From positions 1 through 48,558 of IMG/VR virus record IMGVR_UViG_3300015371_000061: a stretch of DNA of 48,558 nucleotides; one strand, given 5' to 3'. Numbering within the stretch: the first letter of the stretch is position 1; every line of letters starts with the position of its first letter. Shown here piece after piece: positions 25,056 to 32,602 of the stretch. A program made the position numbers and the translations under genes. This DNA comes from a virus. The notes beneath the pieces were generated by a model. It ran no database searches. It was not told where the DNA came from and saw only the letters and a list, made by a program, of their open reading frames with translations.

Positions 25056-25083
25056 TGATGTGACCACGAGAGGAGGTGAATGA

Positions 25084-25413
25084 ATGCCTATGTCAGACAG
25101 CATGATCCAGTCAGCAGCACGGTTGGCGATGTACGACGCGCTAACCATTCTCGAAGCTGCCAAGGAGTTGGATTCCAACTACGACGTTGGGATGCACCCC
25201 AACACGAAGGTGGAGTGGCAGGCGCTGATTGGGTCAGCACAGGCCAACGTGCCCGCCGGTTGCATTCAGCGGCACATGCTCAACCCTGCCAAGAACGGCA
25301 GGCCGTCCTTGTTTGTCACGCACATCTACGCGAGCGCCGAGGACTCCGGTTCCAGCACTCTTCGACACGTCAGTCTTTTTGATTGGCGGGAACAGTCGCA
25401 CGGAGAAGCATGA
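25084..25413 (+). CDS. Unknown early protein (109 aa)
   Basis: The ATG at 25084 lies 7 nt after GGAGG. The protein has a helical N-terminus (MIQSAARLAMYDALTILEAA) and a beta-rich C-terminal half (KNGRPSLFVTHIYAS). It ends by ATGA overlap with the next gene. No family recognised. Confidence 0.6.
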   Translation: MPMSDSMIQSAARLAMYDALTILEAAKELDSNYDVGMHPNTKVEWQALIGSAQANVPAGCIQRHMLNPAKNGRPSLFVTHIYASAEDSGSSTLRHVSLFDWREQSHGEA

Positions 25414-25610
25414 ACAGACCATCCAACAAGTACAAGGGACTCACGGACGATGAGCTTCGTGACCTGGAGCAGAAGTGGGCACGCAGAGCAGAGCTTGCTA
25501 CTGCGGCCACACTGTCTAGCGTACCAGGCAGCCCAGAGTTCCTGTTCTACCACACCATCGCACTTCGGGCTGCGTCAGTAGCAGCTCACTACCGAGAACT
25601 AAGGGGGTGA
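25410..25610 (+). CDS. Small helical protein, unknown
   Basis: A 66-aa product, coupled by ATGA at 25410. It carries LTDDELRDLEQKWARRAELA and a second hydrophobic helix ending YRELRG. The pattern is a two-helix bundle. Function unknown. Confidence 0.6.
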   Translation: MNRPSNKYKGLTDDELRDLEQKWARRAELATAATLSSVPGSPEFLFYHTIALRAASVAAHYRELRG

Positions 25611-25612
25611 AC

Positions 25613-25819
25613 ATGGATTCAGAGAACTGGGTACATCTCAGCATCAAGTTGGACGATGGCGATCCAGCACCAACGGATCAGCGTGCGGAAACACTCGCAC
25701 GAGTGATTGGCATCAACCTTTTCGAGGTTCGAGAGATTTACATTCTCGAGGACGACGGGTTCGGCCATCTCACACGTCCACAGACGCCCACATACCCAAC
25801 ACCGGAGGATTCACCGTGA
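25613..25819 (+). CDS. Small protein, unknown (68 aa)
   Basis: The ATG at 25613 follows AAGGGGGTGAAC; a GTG two codons upstream is the alternative. The sequence is beta/alpha: ENWVHLSIKLDDGD, then a helix, then VREIYILEDDG and a Pro/Thr-rich tail. No family recognised. Its stop overlaps the GTG of the next gene. Confidence 0.6.
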   Translation: MDSENWVHLSIKLDDGDPAPTDQRAETLARVIGINLFEVREIYILEDDGFGHLTRPQTPTYPTPEDSP

Positions 25820-26145
25820 AGAAGGTTTCTCTCGGACTCCTGGTTGGGGCAGCACTTGCCGGCTGTTTCTGGATTGGTGAGCAGGATGCACAGGCTCACT
25901 TCAAGAACGGCCAGTGGTATGTCCGACACCAGCCTGTCACATTACGGCTGGCAGGTCAGACGTGCTGCAACCCAACCAACACGTTCTACCGCATCACGTG
26001 GGGGACACACAAGCACCAGGGATTGATCTTCTTCCCGTGTGCGGACACCCACGCACGGATCACCTACGCCAGGCGCACACGGACGAGTGGCCGCGTCTGG
26101 ATTGGTAGCTGCGGCGTTCAGAAGTCGCGGAGGCTCCGCCCGTAA
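25816..26145 (+). CDS. Exported small protein 2, possible lipoprotein
   Basis: The product is 109 aa from a GTG at 25816. Lys-Lys then a hydrophobic stretch ends LVGAALAGC, a lipobox-like LAGC; an alternative Sec site is AQA about ten residues later. The mature region has a CC pair and two more Cys, basic residues and beta strands (WYVRHQPVTLRLAGQTCC). If lipidated it would be anchored outside the membrane and could act in superinfection exclusion, which is only an inference from location. Confidence 0.65.
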   Translation: MKKVSLGLLVGAALAGCFWIGEQDAQAHFKNGQWYVRHQPVTLRLAGQTCCNPTNTFYRITWGTHKHQGLIFFPCADTHARITYARRTRTSGRVWIGSCGVQKSRRLRP

Positions 26146-26381
26146 TGCCGGCTACCAAGGTGCATGACATTCGGTCGTGCGTGTGCCCTGACTGTTGTGC
26201 TACACGTATGAGCACGAGTAGCTGGGCACAGGCACGGATGCGCACTCAAGCTCGTTCGCAAAAACAGCAGGACTTCGGGAAGAGCATGATGGGATTGGGG
26301 TTCAGCATGATCCTGGTCGGCCTTTTCCTGATTCCGTGTATAATAGGGGTTGCTTGGTTCATTGCGCTGATCGGCTCCTAG
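26145..26381 (+). CDS. Small membrane protein with Cys-rich N-terminus
   Basis: The 78-aa product starts at TAATG at 26145. The N-terminus has a CVCPDCC cluster that could bind zinc. The C-terminus is one or two membrane segments (GLGFSMILVGLFLIPCIIGV onward). It follows the possible lipoprotein and precedes a terminator. Function unknown. Confidence 0.6.
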   Translation: MPATKVHDIRSCVCPDCCATRMSTSSWAQARMRTQARSQKQQDFGKSMMGLGFSMILVGLFLIPCIIGVAWFIALIGS

Positions 26382-26394
26382 CTCGGCTCCATAG

Positions 26395-26425
26395 GCTCGT
26401 ACACTCTCGTAGTGTACGAGCTTTT
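26395..26425 (+). terminator. Intrinsic terminator with GTAC core
   Basis: GCTCGTACACT pairs with AGTGTACGAGC, loop 5 nt, followed by TTTT. Confidence 0.75.
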
Positions 26426-26449
26426 GGTGCTTAGAAAGGAGGTGATTAC

Positions 26450-26866
26450 ATGCAGAAACGCCACGCAATTCCCGTGGCCATAGCAACCGCAGCGGCAGGT
26501 GTAGCAGCAGCCGTTGTTGTTGGCACCGATCCACTGGCCGCGTCTACGACGACGGTGCAACCTGTCAGGACTGACACAGCCATTGTGAAGGTCAAGGGCA
26601 AGACACGTACCGTCAAGGTCAAGGTCAAGGGTAAGACGCGCACTATCCGTCTGCCCGGTCACACGGAGACGATTCATGGTCAGGAGGTATTTGTGCCTGG
26701 CCCGACAGTGGCATTACCACCCACAACTGTGACCAAGCAAGGCCCGACCAAGACCACGGTCATCACAGCGCCCGGCACAACGGTGACAGTAACATTGCCG
26801 GCGACCACCGTGACTGAACCCGGCACAACGGTAACAGTCACAGAGACAACGACGGTGACAACATGA
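26450..26866 (+). CDS. Exported Thr/Val-rich repeat protein
   Basis: The product is 138 aa from an ATG behind AAAGGAGGTGA. A signal segment (AIPVAIATAAAGVAAAVVV) is followed by two copies of KVKGKTRT and a long Thr/Val/Pro tail with TTVTEPGTTVTVT-like repeats. Almost no aromatic or cysteine residues are present. This is the composition of a wall-spanning or surface-exposed stalk. The next gene, overlapping, is a 29-aa membrane peptide. Function unknown. Confidence 0.65.
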   Translation: MQKRHAIPVAIATAAAGVAAAVVVGTDPLAASTTTVQPVRTDTAIVKVKGKTRTVKVKVKGKTRTIRLPGHTETIHGQEVFVPGPTVALPPTTVTKQGPTKTTVITAPGTTVTVTLPATTVTEPGTTVTVTETTTVTT

Positions 26867-26952
26867 ACGAAGCTCTCAAGATCGCGCTGGTTATCCTGGC
26901 GTGCATGCTCGTGCTCGTGTGTCTGTTCGCGGCATTCGTGCTCGCGGTCTAG
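26863..26952 (+). CDS. 29-aa membrane peptide
   Basis: An ATGA overlap starts MNEALKIALVILACMLVLVC followed by hydrophobic residues, a single membrane span with no soluble domain. Too short to be secure by length alone, but the overlapping start and clean span support it. Similar tiny membrane peptides occur four more times here. Confidence 0.55.
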   Translation: MNEALKIALVILACMLVLVCLFAAFVLAV

Positions 26953-26956
26953 GCTC

Positions 26957-27193
26957 ATGCACCATCGTGAGATACAGAGCCAGGAGACACAGCTCACCTA
27001 CCACTTCAACTACAACAGTGACTTCAGCGGCATCGTAGTCATTTCGTGGCAGAACAACACCGAGGAAAGGGTACGTGAAGTGTACGTGCCGTTCGACGTG
27101 TTGGCTGAGTTCGTGGGAGGCGCAGTTCTCTCGGCTCGCATCAGCGCCCTGGAAGATCAAACAGGAAGGGAGGTACTAGGGCTAGATGGCTGA
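26957..27193 (+). CDS. Small beta-rich protein, unknown
   Basis: The 78-aa product starts at an ATG at 26957, with a poor ribosome site. Pattern: QLTYHFNYNSDFSGIVVISW, then VREVYVPFDVLAEFVGGAVL. The second part resembles the small proteins of actinophage early regions in which this strand-helix segment is common. Function unknown. Confidence 0.6.
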   Translation: MHHREIQSQETQLTYHFNYNSDFSGIVVISWQNNTEERVREVYVPFDVLAEFVGGAVLSARISALEDQTGREVLGLDG

Positions 27194-27404
27194 CGACAAG
27201 ATCCACTTCGGGACATTGCACCCGGACGGCTCCGTCACGGACGAGCAAGAGATGGAGAAGGACACCATTCGACAGTGTCCGCATCTCATCATGTGGCCGA
27301 CGCATTACCGTGAAGACGGTACGTGCAAGTGCGACGATCCCAACGACACGGACATGCCCGAGTGGGGCTACACCTGGAACGAGAAGATCGGACGGTGGAA
27401 ATGA
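27186..27404 (+). CDS. Small acidic protein with paired Cys
   Basis: The 72-aa product carries CPHLIMW and CKCDD, so a metal-binding or disulphide role is possible. It overlaps the preceding gene by 8 nt and the next by ATGA. No family recognised. Confidence 0.6.
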   Translation: MADDKIHFGTLHPDGSVTDEQEMEKDTIRQCPHLIMWPTHYREDGTCKCDDPNDTDMPEWGYTWNEKIGRWK

Positions 27405-27667
27405 AGTCCGTATTCAAGTACGAGATTCCCATCCTGGACAGCTCTGCGATCATGATGCACGACGGAGCGATCATTCGTCACGTTGACAATCAGCACGAAC
27501 GTCTGTGCATCTGGGCCGAGGTCGATCCGCAGAACGCCATGTCATCACGGACGTTCTATGTGCGAGGTACGGGTCACGAGCTGCCTCCCAACGTGGAGTA
27601 TATCGGGACGGCAATCTTCGCCAGCGGCGCTCTTGTGTTCCACGTCTATCAGGACGTGGCATTTTGA
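27401..27667 (+). CDS. DUF7352-like small protein
   Basis: The 88-aa product is a compact beta domain: FKYEIPILDSSAIMMHDGAI, then RLCIWAEVDPQ, RTFYVRGTGHELP and a closing strand LVFHVYQDVAF. This matches the pattern of the DUF7352 family, frequent in actinophage early regions; function unknown. Overlaps the preceding stop by ATGA. Confidence 0.65.
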   Translation: MKSVFKYEIPILDSSAIMMHDGAIIRHVDNQHERLCIWAEVDPQNAMSSRTFYVRGTGHELPPNVEYIGTAIFASGALVFHVYQDVAF

Positions 27668-27984
27668 GCGAGCGTTACGACGTCCACGAAACGATCCACA
27701 AGGATCTGTCAGGTACGTGGCGGTGTGAGTTCTGTGGATTGGGCTTCGCGCACGCCGCCACAGGGATGACTCCCCACGAGCAGGTCGTAGACCACGTAGT
27801 CAAGAGGCACCCGGAGAAGCTCCACCTGACACAAAATCGGGACGAAGTCCTGTCAGAGGACTGGCTCCTGGAAAACTTGCCAGAAGGCTGGACGTATGAT
27901 TGCCAGTTCGATCCAGCGGCATTCACGATCACAGCTACGGACGGCAAGACATTGACCATACTTCTACGCCTACTGAAAGGATAG
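27664..27984 (+). CDS. C2H2-type zinc-finger-like protein
   Basis: A TTG at 27664 overlaps the previous stop as TTGA. The 106-aa product has WRCEFCGLGFAHAATGMTPH followed by VDHVVKRH, a C-x2-C plus spaced His arrangement as in small phage zinc fingers. The C-terminal half is alpha/beta. A nucleic-acid or protein-binding role is probable. Confidence 0.6.
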   Translation: MSERYDVHETIHKDLSGTWRCEFCGLGFAHAATGMTPHEQVVDHVVKRHPEKLHLTQNRDEVLSEDWLLENLPEGWTYDCQFDPAAFTITATDGKTLTILLRLLKG

Positions 27985-28015
27985 GCACACACCGACGAAG
28001 AAGAAAGGCCACAAC

Positions 28016-28411
28016 ATGATCGACAAGTGTGCAATCGCAACCACAGCGCACGAGTACCTCGCCGCCGGCGAAGATCACTGGACGAAGAACGATCTCGTCA
28101 AGGTGCCAGGCGACGAGATGGGAGTCGGCGATGAGGCATCGGCCTACAAGTTGTTCTACACGATGGCCGATCCTTACCCCGTGTGTTTGGTGGGCAGCTT
28201 TGTGTACGCCTGCTGGAAGCACGGTGTGCCAGTCGCAAATGAGGAGAACGCTCTCCACAACGACTACCGCGACCTCCTCAACGAGCTGACCGCCTACGTT
28301 CAGCAGACCACGGACTACGAAACCTCCACCGGATTCAACGACGACGACAGCACGGTGTGGCAAGACGTCGTCAAGGTGGCCAAGGGGTTCCGGGACAAGG
28401 TGTGTGCGTGA
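28016..28411 (+). CDS. DUF6197-like protein A
   Basis: The 131-aa product starts at an ATG at 28016. The N-terminal DKCAIATTAHEYLAAGEDHW is followed by PVCLVGSFVYACW, the conserved Cys-Leu-Val-Gly helix of DUF6197, and GFNDDDSTVWQDVVKVAKGF near the end. It is paralogous to the next gene. DUF6197 proteins are frequent in actinophages and actinobacteria; function unknown. Confidence 0.7.
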   Translation: MIDKCAIATTAHEYLAAGEDHWTKNDLVKVPGDEMGVGDEASAYKLFYTMADPYPVCLVGSFVYACWKHGVPVANEENALHNDYRDLLNELTAYVQQTTDYETSTGFNDDDSTVWQDVVKVAKGFRDKVCA

Positions 28412-28818
28412 TGGCGATTGACAAGTGTGCCATCGCACGCGAAGCTCACGACTACCTCGAAGAGGATCGGGGTCATTGGGGTAAGGGATCATTTCTCAAT
28501 GACAGGGAAGTCGAGATGGACTTCGACGACGAGGGCGAGGCTTACAACTACCTCGAAGAAGGGCACAGGGATTGTGCGGTGTGTTTGGTCGGTGCCTTGA
28601 TCTACGGGTTCTGGGCCACCGGCACGCCAATCCTTGATCCAGAGTCCCACGCCATTACCACGGAGTACGTGACGCTGAGGAACCAGCTCGACGCACACGT
28701 CCAGGACAAGACGGAAGGCATGTTCTCGAGCGCCATCAGCTTCAACGACGACCTCGAAACCAACTACGACGAGGTCGTCGCATTCACCAAGAGCTTCACC
28801 GAAGAGATGTGCCGGTAG
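28411..28818 (+). CDS. DUF6197-like protein B
   Basis: The 135-aa product starts at an ATG at 28411, sharing one base with the previous stop. It repeats the layout of the preceding gene: DKCAIAREAHDYLEE, AVCLVGALIYGFWATG and SFNDDLETNYDEVVAFTKSF. Tandem duplication is evident. The insertion near residue 30 (NDREVEMDFDDEGEAY) differs between the copies. Confidence 0.7.
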   Translation: MAIDKCAIAREAHDYLEEDRGHWGKGSFLNDREVEMDFDDEGEAYNYLEEGHRDCAVCLVGALIYGFWATGTPILDPESHAITTEYVTLRNQLDAHVQDKTEGMFSSAISFNDDLETNYDEVVAFTKSFTEEMCR

Positions 28819-29070
28819 ATGGCATTCATCAACGTGGGCTCGTTCGTCGATGGTGTGCGACCAAAGACGAAGAAGGCGCTGCGTGAGGCAGTTGCCGACG
28901 ACCCGAACATGACGCGAGTGCATTTCGATGCAACGTCAGTGTTCGACACGCAAGCGCGGTACTCAGCTCAACACACCGTTGCCACGGACGACGTATTGGT
29001 TGTAGTGGGGCCAGATCCCTACAACAACCGTAAGTGGTATGCCAACGTGAAGAACGGCAAGGTCACGTAG
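28819..29070 (+). CDS. Small protein, unknown (83 aa)
   Basis: Begins MAFINVGSFVDGVRPKTKKA immediately after the DUF6197-like pair. It has a basic helix, then beta strands (DVLVVVGPDP, WYANVKNGKV). Last gene before a terminator. No family recognised. Confidence 0.6.
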   Translation: MAFINVGSFVDGVRPKTKKALREAVADDPNMTRVHFDATSVFDTQARYSAQHTVATDDVLVVVGPDPYNNRKWYANVKNGKVT

Positions 29071-29081
29071 CAGTAGCATAG

Positions 29082-29110
29082 GCCAGGTCAGTCACACTGA
29101 CCTGGCTTTT
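29082..29110 (+). terminator. Intrinsic terminator
   Basis: Perfect GCCAGGTCAGT/ACTGACCTGGC, loop 3 nt, then TTTT. Confidence 0.85.
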
Positions 29111-29119
29111 GGTGTTTCT

Positions 29120-29440
29120 ATGGGACTAACGCACACATCCGGCAACACGGTTTTCGGAAACCCCACACTCCACTCCTATCACCACGAGTGCGATTGCGGG
29201 CTCGTGTTCAAGTCCGTTGTAGGCTGGATGCAGCACATATCTCAATGCCCGCATTTCGTTTGCGATTGTGCGCCGGCAGATCAGGTACAGGACTGTCCTC
29301 GGCTCGAGGTCATACCAACTCCACGCGAGGCGAGCCGAATGGACGCGCTAGAGTATGCAGCTAGGTTAGCTGTCACAGATTCGACGCTATACAACGGCAA
29401 GGCTTACGGACGCATTCACGAAGTTATCCGGGAGGGGTGA
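29120..29440 (+). CDS. Zinc-finger-like early protein
   Basis: The 106-aa product starts at an ATG at 29120, only 10 nt past the terminator and without a clear ribosome site. ECDCGLVFKSVVGWMQHISQ then CPHFVCDC gives a cysteine/histidine cluster like a C2H2 finger with extra Cys. The C-terminal half is helical (DALEYAARLAVTDS). A motif copy lies in the early codons. Confidence 0.6.
   Translation: MGLTHTSGNTVFGNPTLHSYHHECDCGLVFKSVVGWMQHISQCPHFVCDCAPADQVQDCPRLEVIPTPREASRMDALEYAARLAVTDSTLYNGKAYGRIHEVIREG
29158..29167 (+). repeat. Dispersed motif site 6
   Basis: AAACCCCACA (context GGAAACCCCACACT), in the early codons of the zinc-finger-like gene. Confidence 0.6.
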
Positions 29441-29478
29441 TAGGTAAATCTTTACAATTTCTGGGGCCGTGTCTGGGC

Positions 29479-29484
29479 TATACT
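29479..29484 (+). promoter_or_regulatory. Possible leaderless promoter
   Basis: TATACT is followed by six bases and then an ATG, so initiation at +1 would give a leaderless mRNA. No good -35 at 16-18 nt is seen; TTTACA lies 22 nt upstream. Confidence 0.4.
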
Positions 29485-29490
29485 CCGGGC

Positions 29491-29640
29491 ATGCGTTCCA
29501 CTGACAAGCTGACCCGAGAGATTGCGGCTTACCTGCGTGCGTATGAGTACCTGCGCGCCCGTGGTGAGGCCGATCCCCGGATTCTGGACGCCTACGCTAT
29601 GCAGTACGGTGTCCGTCAGCGTCAACACGCGCAGATATAA
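29491..29640 (+). CDS. Small helical protein, possibly leaderless
   Basis: The ATG at 29491 begins MRSTDKLTREIAAYLRAYEY. The 49-aa product is helical and basic. The frame is open from 29437, but a -10-like TATACT places transcription start at this ATG. Function unknown. Confidence 0.55.
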   Translation: MRSTDKLTREIAAYLRAYEYLRARGEADPRILDAYAMQYGVRQRQHAQI

Positions 29641-29653
29641 CCACGGAGGCACT

Positions 29654-29947
29654 ATGCGTAGTGAACGCATTAGGCGCCACGTCCGCAACCACACAGTAGG
29701 GCCGATCGGCAGCAAGAACGCCCATTGGACTATTTGGCGTGTGCATGAAAACATGTACGAACTTGTGCATATCAACCATCGCATGCTTGTGTGGGAAGTA
29801 GACAGCGCCGGCAAGTGTCACTGTCACTTCCACAGCATCGGCATTGGCAGCGTGACAGACCAGCAGATCATGAACGCTGTCTTTGAAGAGCTCAAGTTGC
29901 CGTACCGTTACAAGCGTGACGGTGGCGCACGGATTGAGGCAGCATGA
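29654..29947 (+). CDS. Unknown early protein (97 aa)
   Basis: ATG at 29654 with GGAGG 5 nt upstream. It is basic, His-rich and beta-stranded: NAHWTIWRVHENMYELVHIN and GKCHCHFHSIGIG. A CHCHFH cluster could bind metal. Coupled to the next gene by ATGA. No family recognised. Confidence 0.6.
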   Translation: MRSERIRRHVRNHTVGPIGSKNAHWTIWRVHENMYELVHINHRMLVWEVDSAGKCHCHFHSIGIGSVTDQQIMNAVFEELKLPYRYKRDGGARIEAA

Positions 29948-30243
29948 CAGTTGACAAGTATGTGCTTTTCAGGATGACGGGCAAGATTGCGGGTAAGACC
30001 ACATACCGCATTCTTGTCGTCGTGCCACGCAGAGGATTCAGCGCGCACATCTCTATCCACGGTGAAGCCGTCGGCATCGCCGAAGAGTGGCAGCGTCAGA
30101 TGCATCCGAATATGCCACGCGCGCATTGGACAGCTTACCCACGGCCCCAGATGGGCGATCCACTAGAAGCCATCTACGGACGGGAGACTGATACGAGTAG
30201 CCCAACCGACGTGCGAGAGAAAGGAAGTTCTAGTAAGGAGTAA
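29944..30243 (+). CDS. Unknown early protein (99 aa)
   Basis: Starts by ATGA overlap. N-terminal beta sheet (DKYVLFRMTGKIAGKTTYRI), an aromatic helix and a polar tail. Last gene before the exported protein at 30247. No family recognised. Confidence 0.55.
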   Translation: MTVDKYVLFRMTGKIAGKTTYRILVVVPRRGFSAHISIHGEAVGIAEEWQRQMHPNMPRAHWTAYPRPQMGDPLEAIYGRETDTSSPTDVREKGSSSKE

Positions 30244-30246
30244 CAA

Positions 30247-30714
30247 ATGCGTTTCAAGGCCACACTGGCAGTTGCGTTCGCAGCTCTTGCGTTCGGAGTG
30301 CCAGCAACAGCAGCACATGCAAGCACGATCACGATCAAGAAATCCGTACACTCACGGACGGTACAGGTCAAGAGCCTCACGAGCCACGCGGCATTCTGCA
30401 CGGATGCCACGTACTCGAAGTGGGGAGTAGATCTGTTCCAGATCGTGCAGTACAAGGTGTGGAACCATTCACACTGGTGCTACTACCAAGGTGGCAAGGT
30501 CTACCTGCGAGAGGGTCACACCGACACATACGTCGCCGACCTATGGCACGTCTCGCGGGCCACGTGGGGGAAGTCGTGGTACAACCCCTACTCACAGTGG
30601 CAGTCACTCTCGAAGGCCACATTCGACCTCATCATCGGCGGACAGCAGACGCAGGAACGTAACCTGTCCGTGTGCGTCGTGATGGGCAACCAAGGAGGCG
30701 ACCGCTGGTGCTAA
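30247..30714 (+). CDS. Exported small protein 3
   Basis: The product is 155 aa from an ATG behind GTAAGGAGTAACAA. The signal peptide MRFKATLAVAFAALAFGVPA then TAAHA cleaves before STIT. The mature part is Trp/Tyr/His-rich with four Cys (AFC, HWCYY, SVCVV, RWC at the terminus), suggesting a disulphide-stabilised extracellular beta protein. Its signal peptide resembles that of the protein at 35245 (both RFK followed by Ala-rich). Followed by a 26-aa membrane peptide and a hairpin. Function unknown. Confidence 0.7.
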   Translation: MRFKATLAVAFAALAFGVPATAAHASTITIKKSVHSRTVQVKSLTSHAAFCTDATYSKWGVDLFQIVQYKVWNHSHWCYYQGGKVYLREGHTDTYVADLWHVSRATWGKSWYNPYSQWQSLSKATFDLIIGGQQTQERNLSVCVVMGNQGGDRWC

Positions 30715-30794
30715 TGGCACTTGGCATCGCCGTGCTGATCGTGATCGGCATTCACGCAGCACGTGAGTATCGTCGGCTCGGTCACAACCGTTAG
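30714..30794 (+). CDS. 26-aa membrane peptide
   Basis: TAATG overlap. Sequence starts MALGIAVLIVIGIHAAREYR and ends basic, a single-pass peptide with positive-inside end. It directly follows an exported protein gene. Confidence 0.5.
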   Translation: MALGIAVLIVIGIHAAREYRRLGHNR

Positions 30795-30807
30795 CTGATG
30801 CTCAACG

Positions 30808-30834
30808 GAGGGTACGTGCTCTGCACGTACCCTC
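30808..30834 (+). terminator. GTAC-core hairpin
   Basis: GAGGGTACGTGC pairs with GCACGTACCCTC, loop 3 nt. Weakly T-rich after it. Confidence 0.6.
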
Positions 30835-30867
30835 TATTGAACAGCGGCTAGAAGGGAGTGTGATATA

Positions 30868-31077
30868 ATGAGCCTGTTCAAGATTCATCGCCTGCTCACA
30901 GAAGCAGACCAGGAGTGTGTCGCACAGATTATCGCAGCACTCCATCCAGATTTCTCAGAACCCAACGTGGAGGTAGCCCAGGAGTTCATCAAACTGCGTG
31001 ACGAGATTCAGAACGGACTCAATTTCATCAGCAACTCGGAGGTCTGGAACACAGATGCCACTGAACACAGTCATTGA
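30868..31077 (+). CDS. Small acidic protein, unknown
   Basis: ATG at 30868 behind AAGGGAGTG. The 69-aa product is helical: LLTEADQECVAQIIAAL, then VAQEFIKLRDEIQNGL. No family recognised. Confidence 0.6.
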   Translation: MSLFKIHRLLTEADQECVAQIIAALHPDFSEPNVEVAQEFIKLRDEIQNGLNFISNSEVWNTDATEHSH

Positions 31078-31420
31078 GCGTGATGGCAAGGTTCTCAAGA
31101 TGCCCAAGGGATGGGGAGGCTTCCATCTCATGTCGATGCTGTACGCAGTATCGTGGGATTCCGGCAAGGGCTGTTTCGAGGACAACACGGAACCGGCTAT
31201 GGAGACGCCTGAGCTGACGGACGGTTCGGGCTACGGGCCGGAAGGGCATTACGTCAACGGGTATCACTCGGCGATGATTCACTACGGACACATCGCAGCG
31301 ACGGCCCTCAACGACGGCAACTACACACTCAAGAAGGACTACACGTTCGTCGATTCATCGGACGGTGAGATTCTCGAGCTCAAGGCCGGCGACGTTCTCA
31401 AGGCATGGCGCGGCCCATGA
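31055..31420 (+). CDS. Unknown early protein (121 aa)
   Basis: ATG at 31055, overlapping the previous gene by 23 nt. Contains LKMPKGWGGFHLMSMLYAVS, GYGPEGHYVNGYHSAMIHYG and a C-terminal GEILELKAGDVLKAWRGP. Beta-rich, single-domain. Function unknown. Confidence 0.6.
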   Translation: MPLNTVIERDGKVLKMPKGWGGFHLMSMLYAVSWDSGKGCFEDNTEPAMETPELTDGSGYGPEGHYVNGYHSAMIHYGHIAATALNDGNYTLKKDYTFVDSSDGEILELKAGDVLKAWRGP

Positions 31421-31713
31421 AGCTGGAGCCAACAGTCCTGATTGATGGGGCCGTACCACACGACTACCCTGAGCGGTCGCAGATGCTGCTCAACTACGCC
31501 ACAGATCTGTCGTCCCATCTGCAATCGCACAACACGGACGACAGGTTCCAGAGGTTTCAGGAAGAGGTCAGACAGGCCAGAGACACGGACGCCTGGATTG
31601 ACCTGGAAGATGAGATCATCGACCTGATTGAGGACATGCTCCCGGACGACATGTGCGTGGACATGCCACAGCCAGGCGATGTTATCGTCATGAGCATGGA
31701 GGAATGCGTATGA
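31417..31713 (+). CDS. Acidic helical protein, unknown
   Basis: A 98-aa product from an ATGA overlap at 31417. Strongly acidic C-terminal half (EDEIIDLIEDMLPDD). No family recognised; the high negative charge could mimic DNA, which is speculative. Confidence 0.55.
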   Translation: MKLEPTVLIDGAVPHDYPERSQMLLNYATDLSSHLQSHNTDDRFQRFQEEVRQARDTDAWIDLEDEIIDLIEDMLPDDMCVDMPQPGDVIVMSMEECV

Positions 31714-32039
31714 GTGGCATGGATGAAAGCGATTTCATCGACAGTCCCGGACAGCAGGCAGCAGCAGACCAGCGGTTTGAGGAAACCCTCGATCAACTGA
31801 AGGCGGCATTCCTCAATCCAAATGGGAGCTTCGCCGTCTACATCTTGAACACAGATCTAGAGTCAGGCGACCACTCTGACGACGACATGATTGTCGAGCA
31901 CGTCAAGATCGGCAAGATTCATCCTATCGCCGGTGCATTGTTCTGGGCGCTGCTTATCCACAAGGTGTTCCTGGGCTCAGATAGATGGGCAGAGCTTATG
32001 GGACGAAGGATGGAGGGATACCGTGGCGAAGACGACTAG
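31710..32039 (+). CDS. Small acidic protein with hydrophobic C-terminal helix
   Basis: 109 aa by ATGA overlap. Polar, acidic N-terminus, then VKIGKIHPIAGALFWALLIH and an Arg/Gly/Glu tail. Could be peripheral at the membrane. Function unknown. Confidence 0.55.
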   Translation: MSGMDESDFIDSPGQQAAADQRFEETLDQLKAAFLNPNGSFAVYILNTDLESGDHSDDDMIVEHVKIGKIHPIAGALFWALLIHKVFLGSDRWAELMGRRMEGYRGEDD

Positions 32040-32427
32040 CCATCTAGACGAGGCTGTTGCCAGCCTCCGTGCTGCGCTCAAGCAGATTGAGAGCGAAGAG
32101 CGTCAGCTCCAGTACGCGAAGCAGCGCATTCTCAAGGCGCTGCACGCATTCGTTCAGGAAGATGGCAGCGTGCCGTTGGCACGGACAACTCCACGGTTGC
32201 TAGGCCCACGCAGATACGACTCGGACAAGGTTGTGCTCCAGAACGTCATTGCACATCGTGTACCGGGTAAGGAGTTCACCAGCGAAGAGGCTCGAGAGTG
32301 GAGCCCAGAGCTACGTCCAGGTCAGGCCAACTCCGCTCTCGACAAGCTCACGAGAGGAGGTAAGCTCATCCGCATCAAGAAGGGCGTGTTCACACTCCCA
32401 CCGAAGGAGAACAATGGAGCTAGCTGA
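32023..32427 (+). CDS. Coiled-coil winged-helix protein
   Basis: 134 aa from a GTG at 32023 with GGAGGGATACC, overlapping the previous gene. An N-terminal coiled coil (EAVASLRAALKQIESEERQL) joins a C-terminal winged helix: FTSEEAREWSPELRPGQANS, then DKLTRGGKLIRIKKGVFTLP. Likely a DNA-binding regulator, possibly of middle transcription. Confidence 0.65.
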   Translation: MAKTTSHLDEAVASLRAALKQIESEERQLQYAKQRILKALHAFVQEDGSVPLARTTPRLLGPRRYDSDKVVLQNVIAHRVPGKEFTSEEAREWSPELRPGQANSALDKLTRGGKLIRIKKGVFTLPPKENNGAS

Positions 32428-32602
32428 CAAGATCATCGAAATCGAGCAGCTCAAGAAGGAAGCGGACATTGTCGCGGGCGCGAGGTTTTCGCCTGACGAG
32501 GACATGTCTACAACAACAAGGACGATCGCAGGTCAGAAGCGTGACATTGCGATGGTCAAGAGCGCCACGTTGAAGCAGGTGTTGGAGATTCTCAATGCCT
32601 GA
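32414..32602 (+). CDS. Small helical protein, unknown
   Basis: ATG at 32414, 62 aa. Helices DKIIEIEQLKKEADIVA and a C-terminal TLKQVLEILN. No family recognised. Confidence 0.55.
   Translation: MELADKIIEIEQLKKEADIVAGARFSPDEDMSTTTRTIAGQKRDIAMVKSATLKQVLEILNA

Noticed and set aside
26338-26343. TATAAT promoter
   Set aside because: It lies inside the membrane-protein gene at 26145 and has no matching -35; a terminator follows shortly.
30864-30869. TATAAT overlapping the start codon of the gene at 30868
   Set aside because: A ribosome site just upstream accounts for the gene start; a promoter here would make a truncated message.
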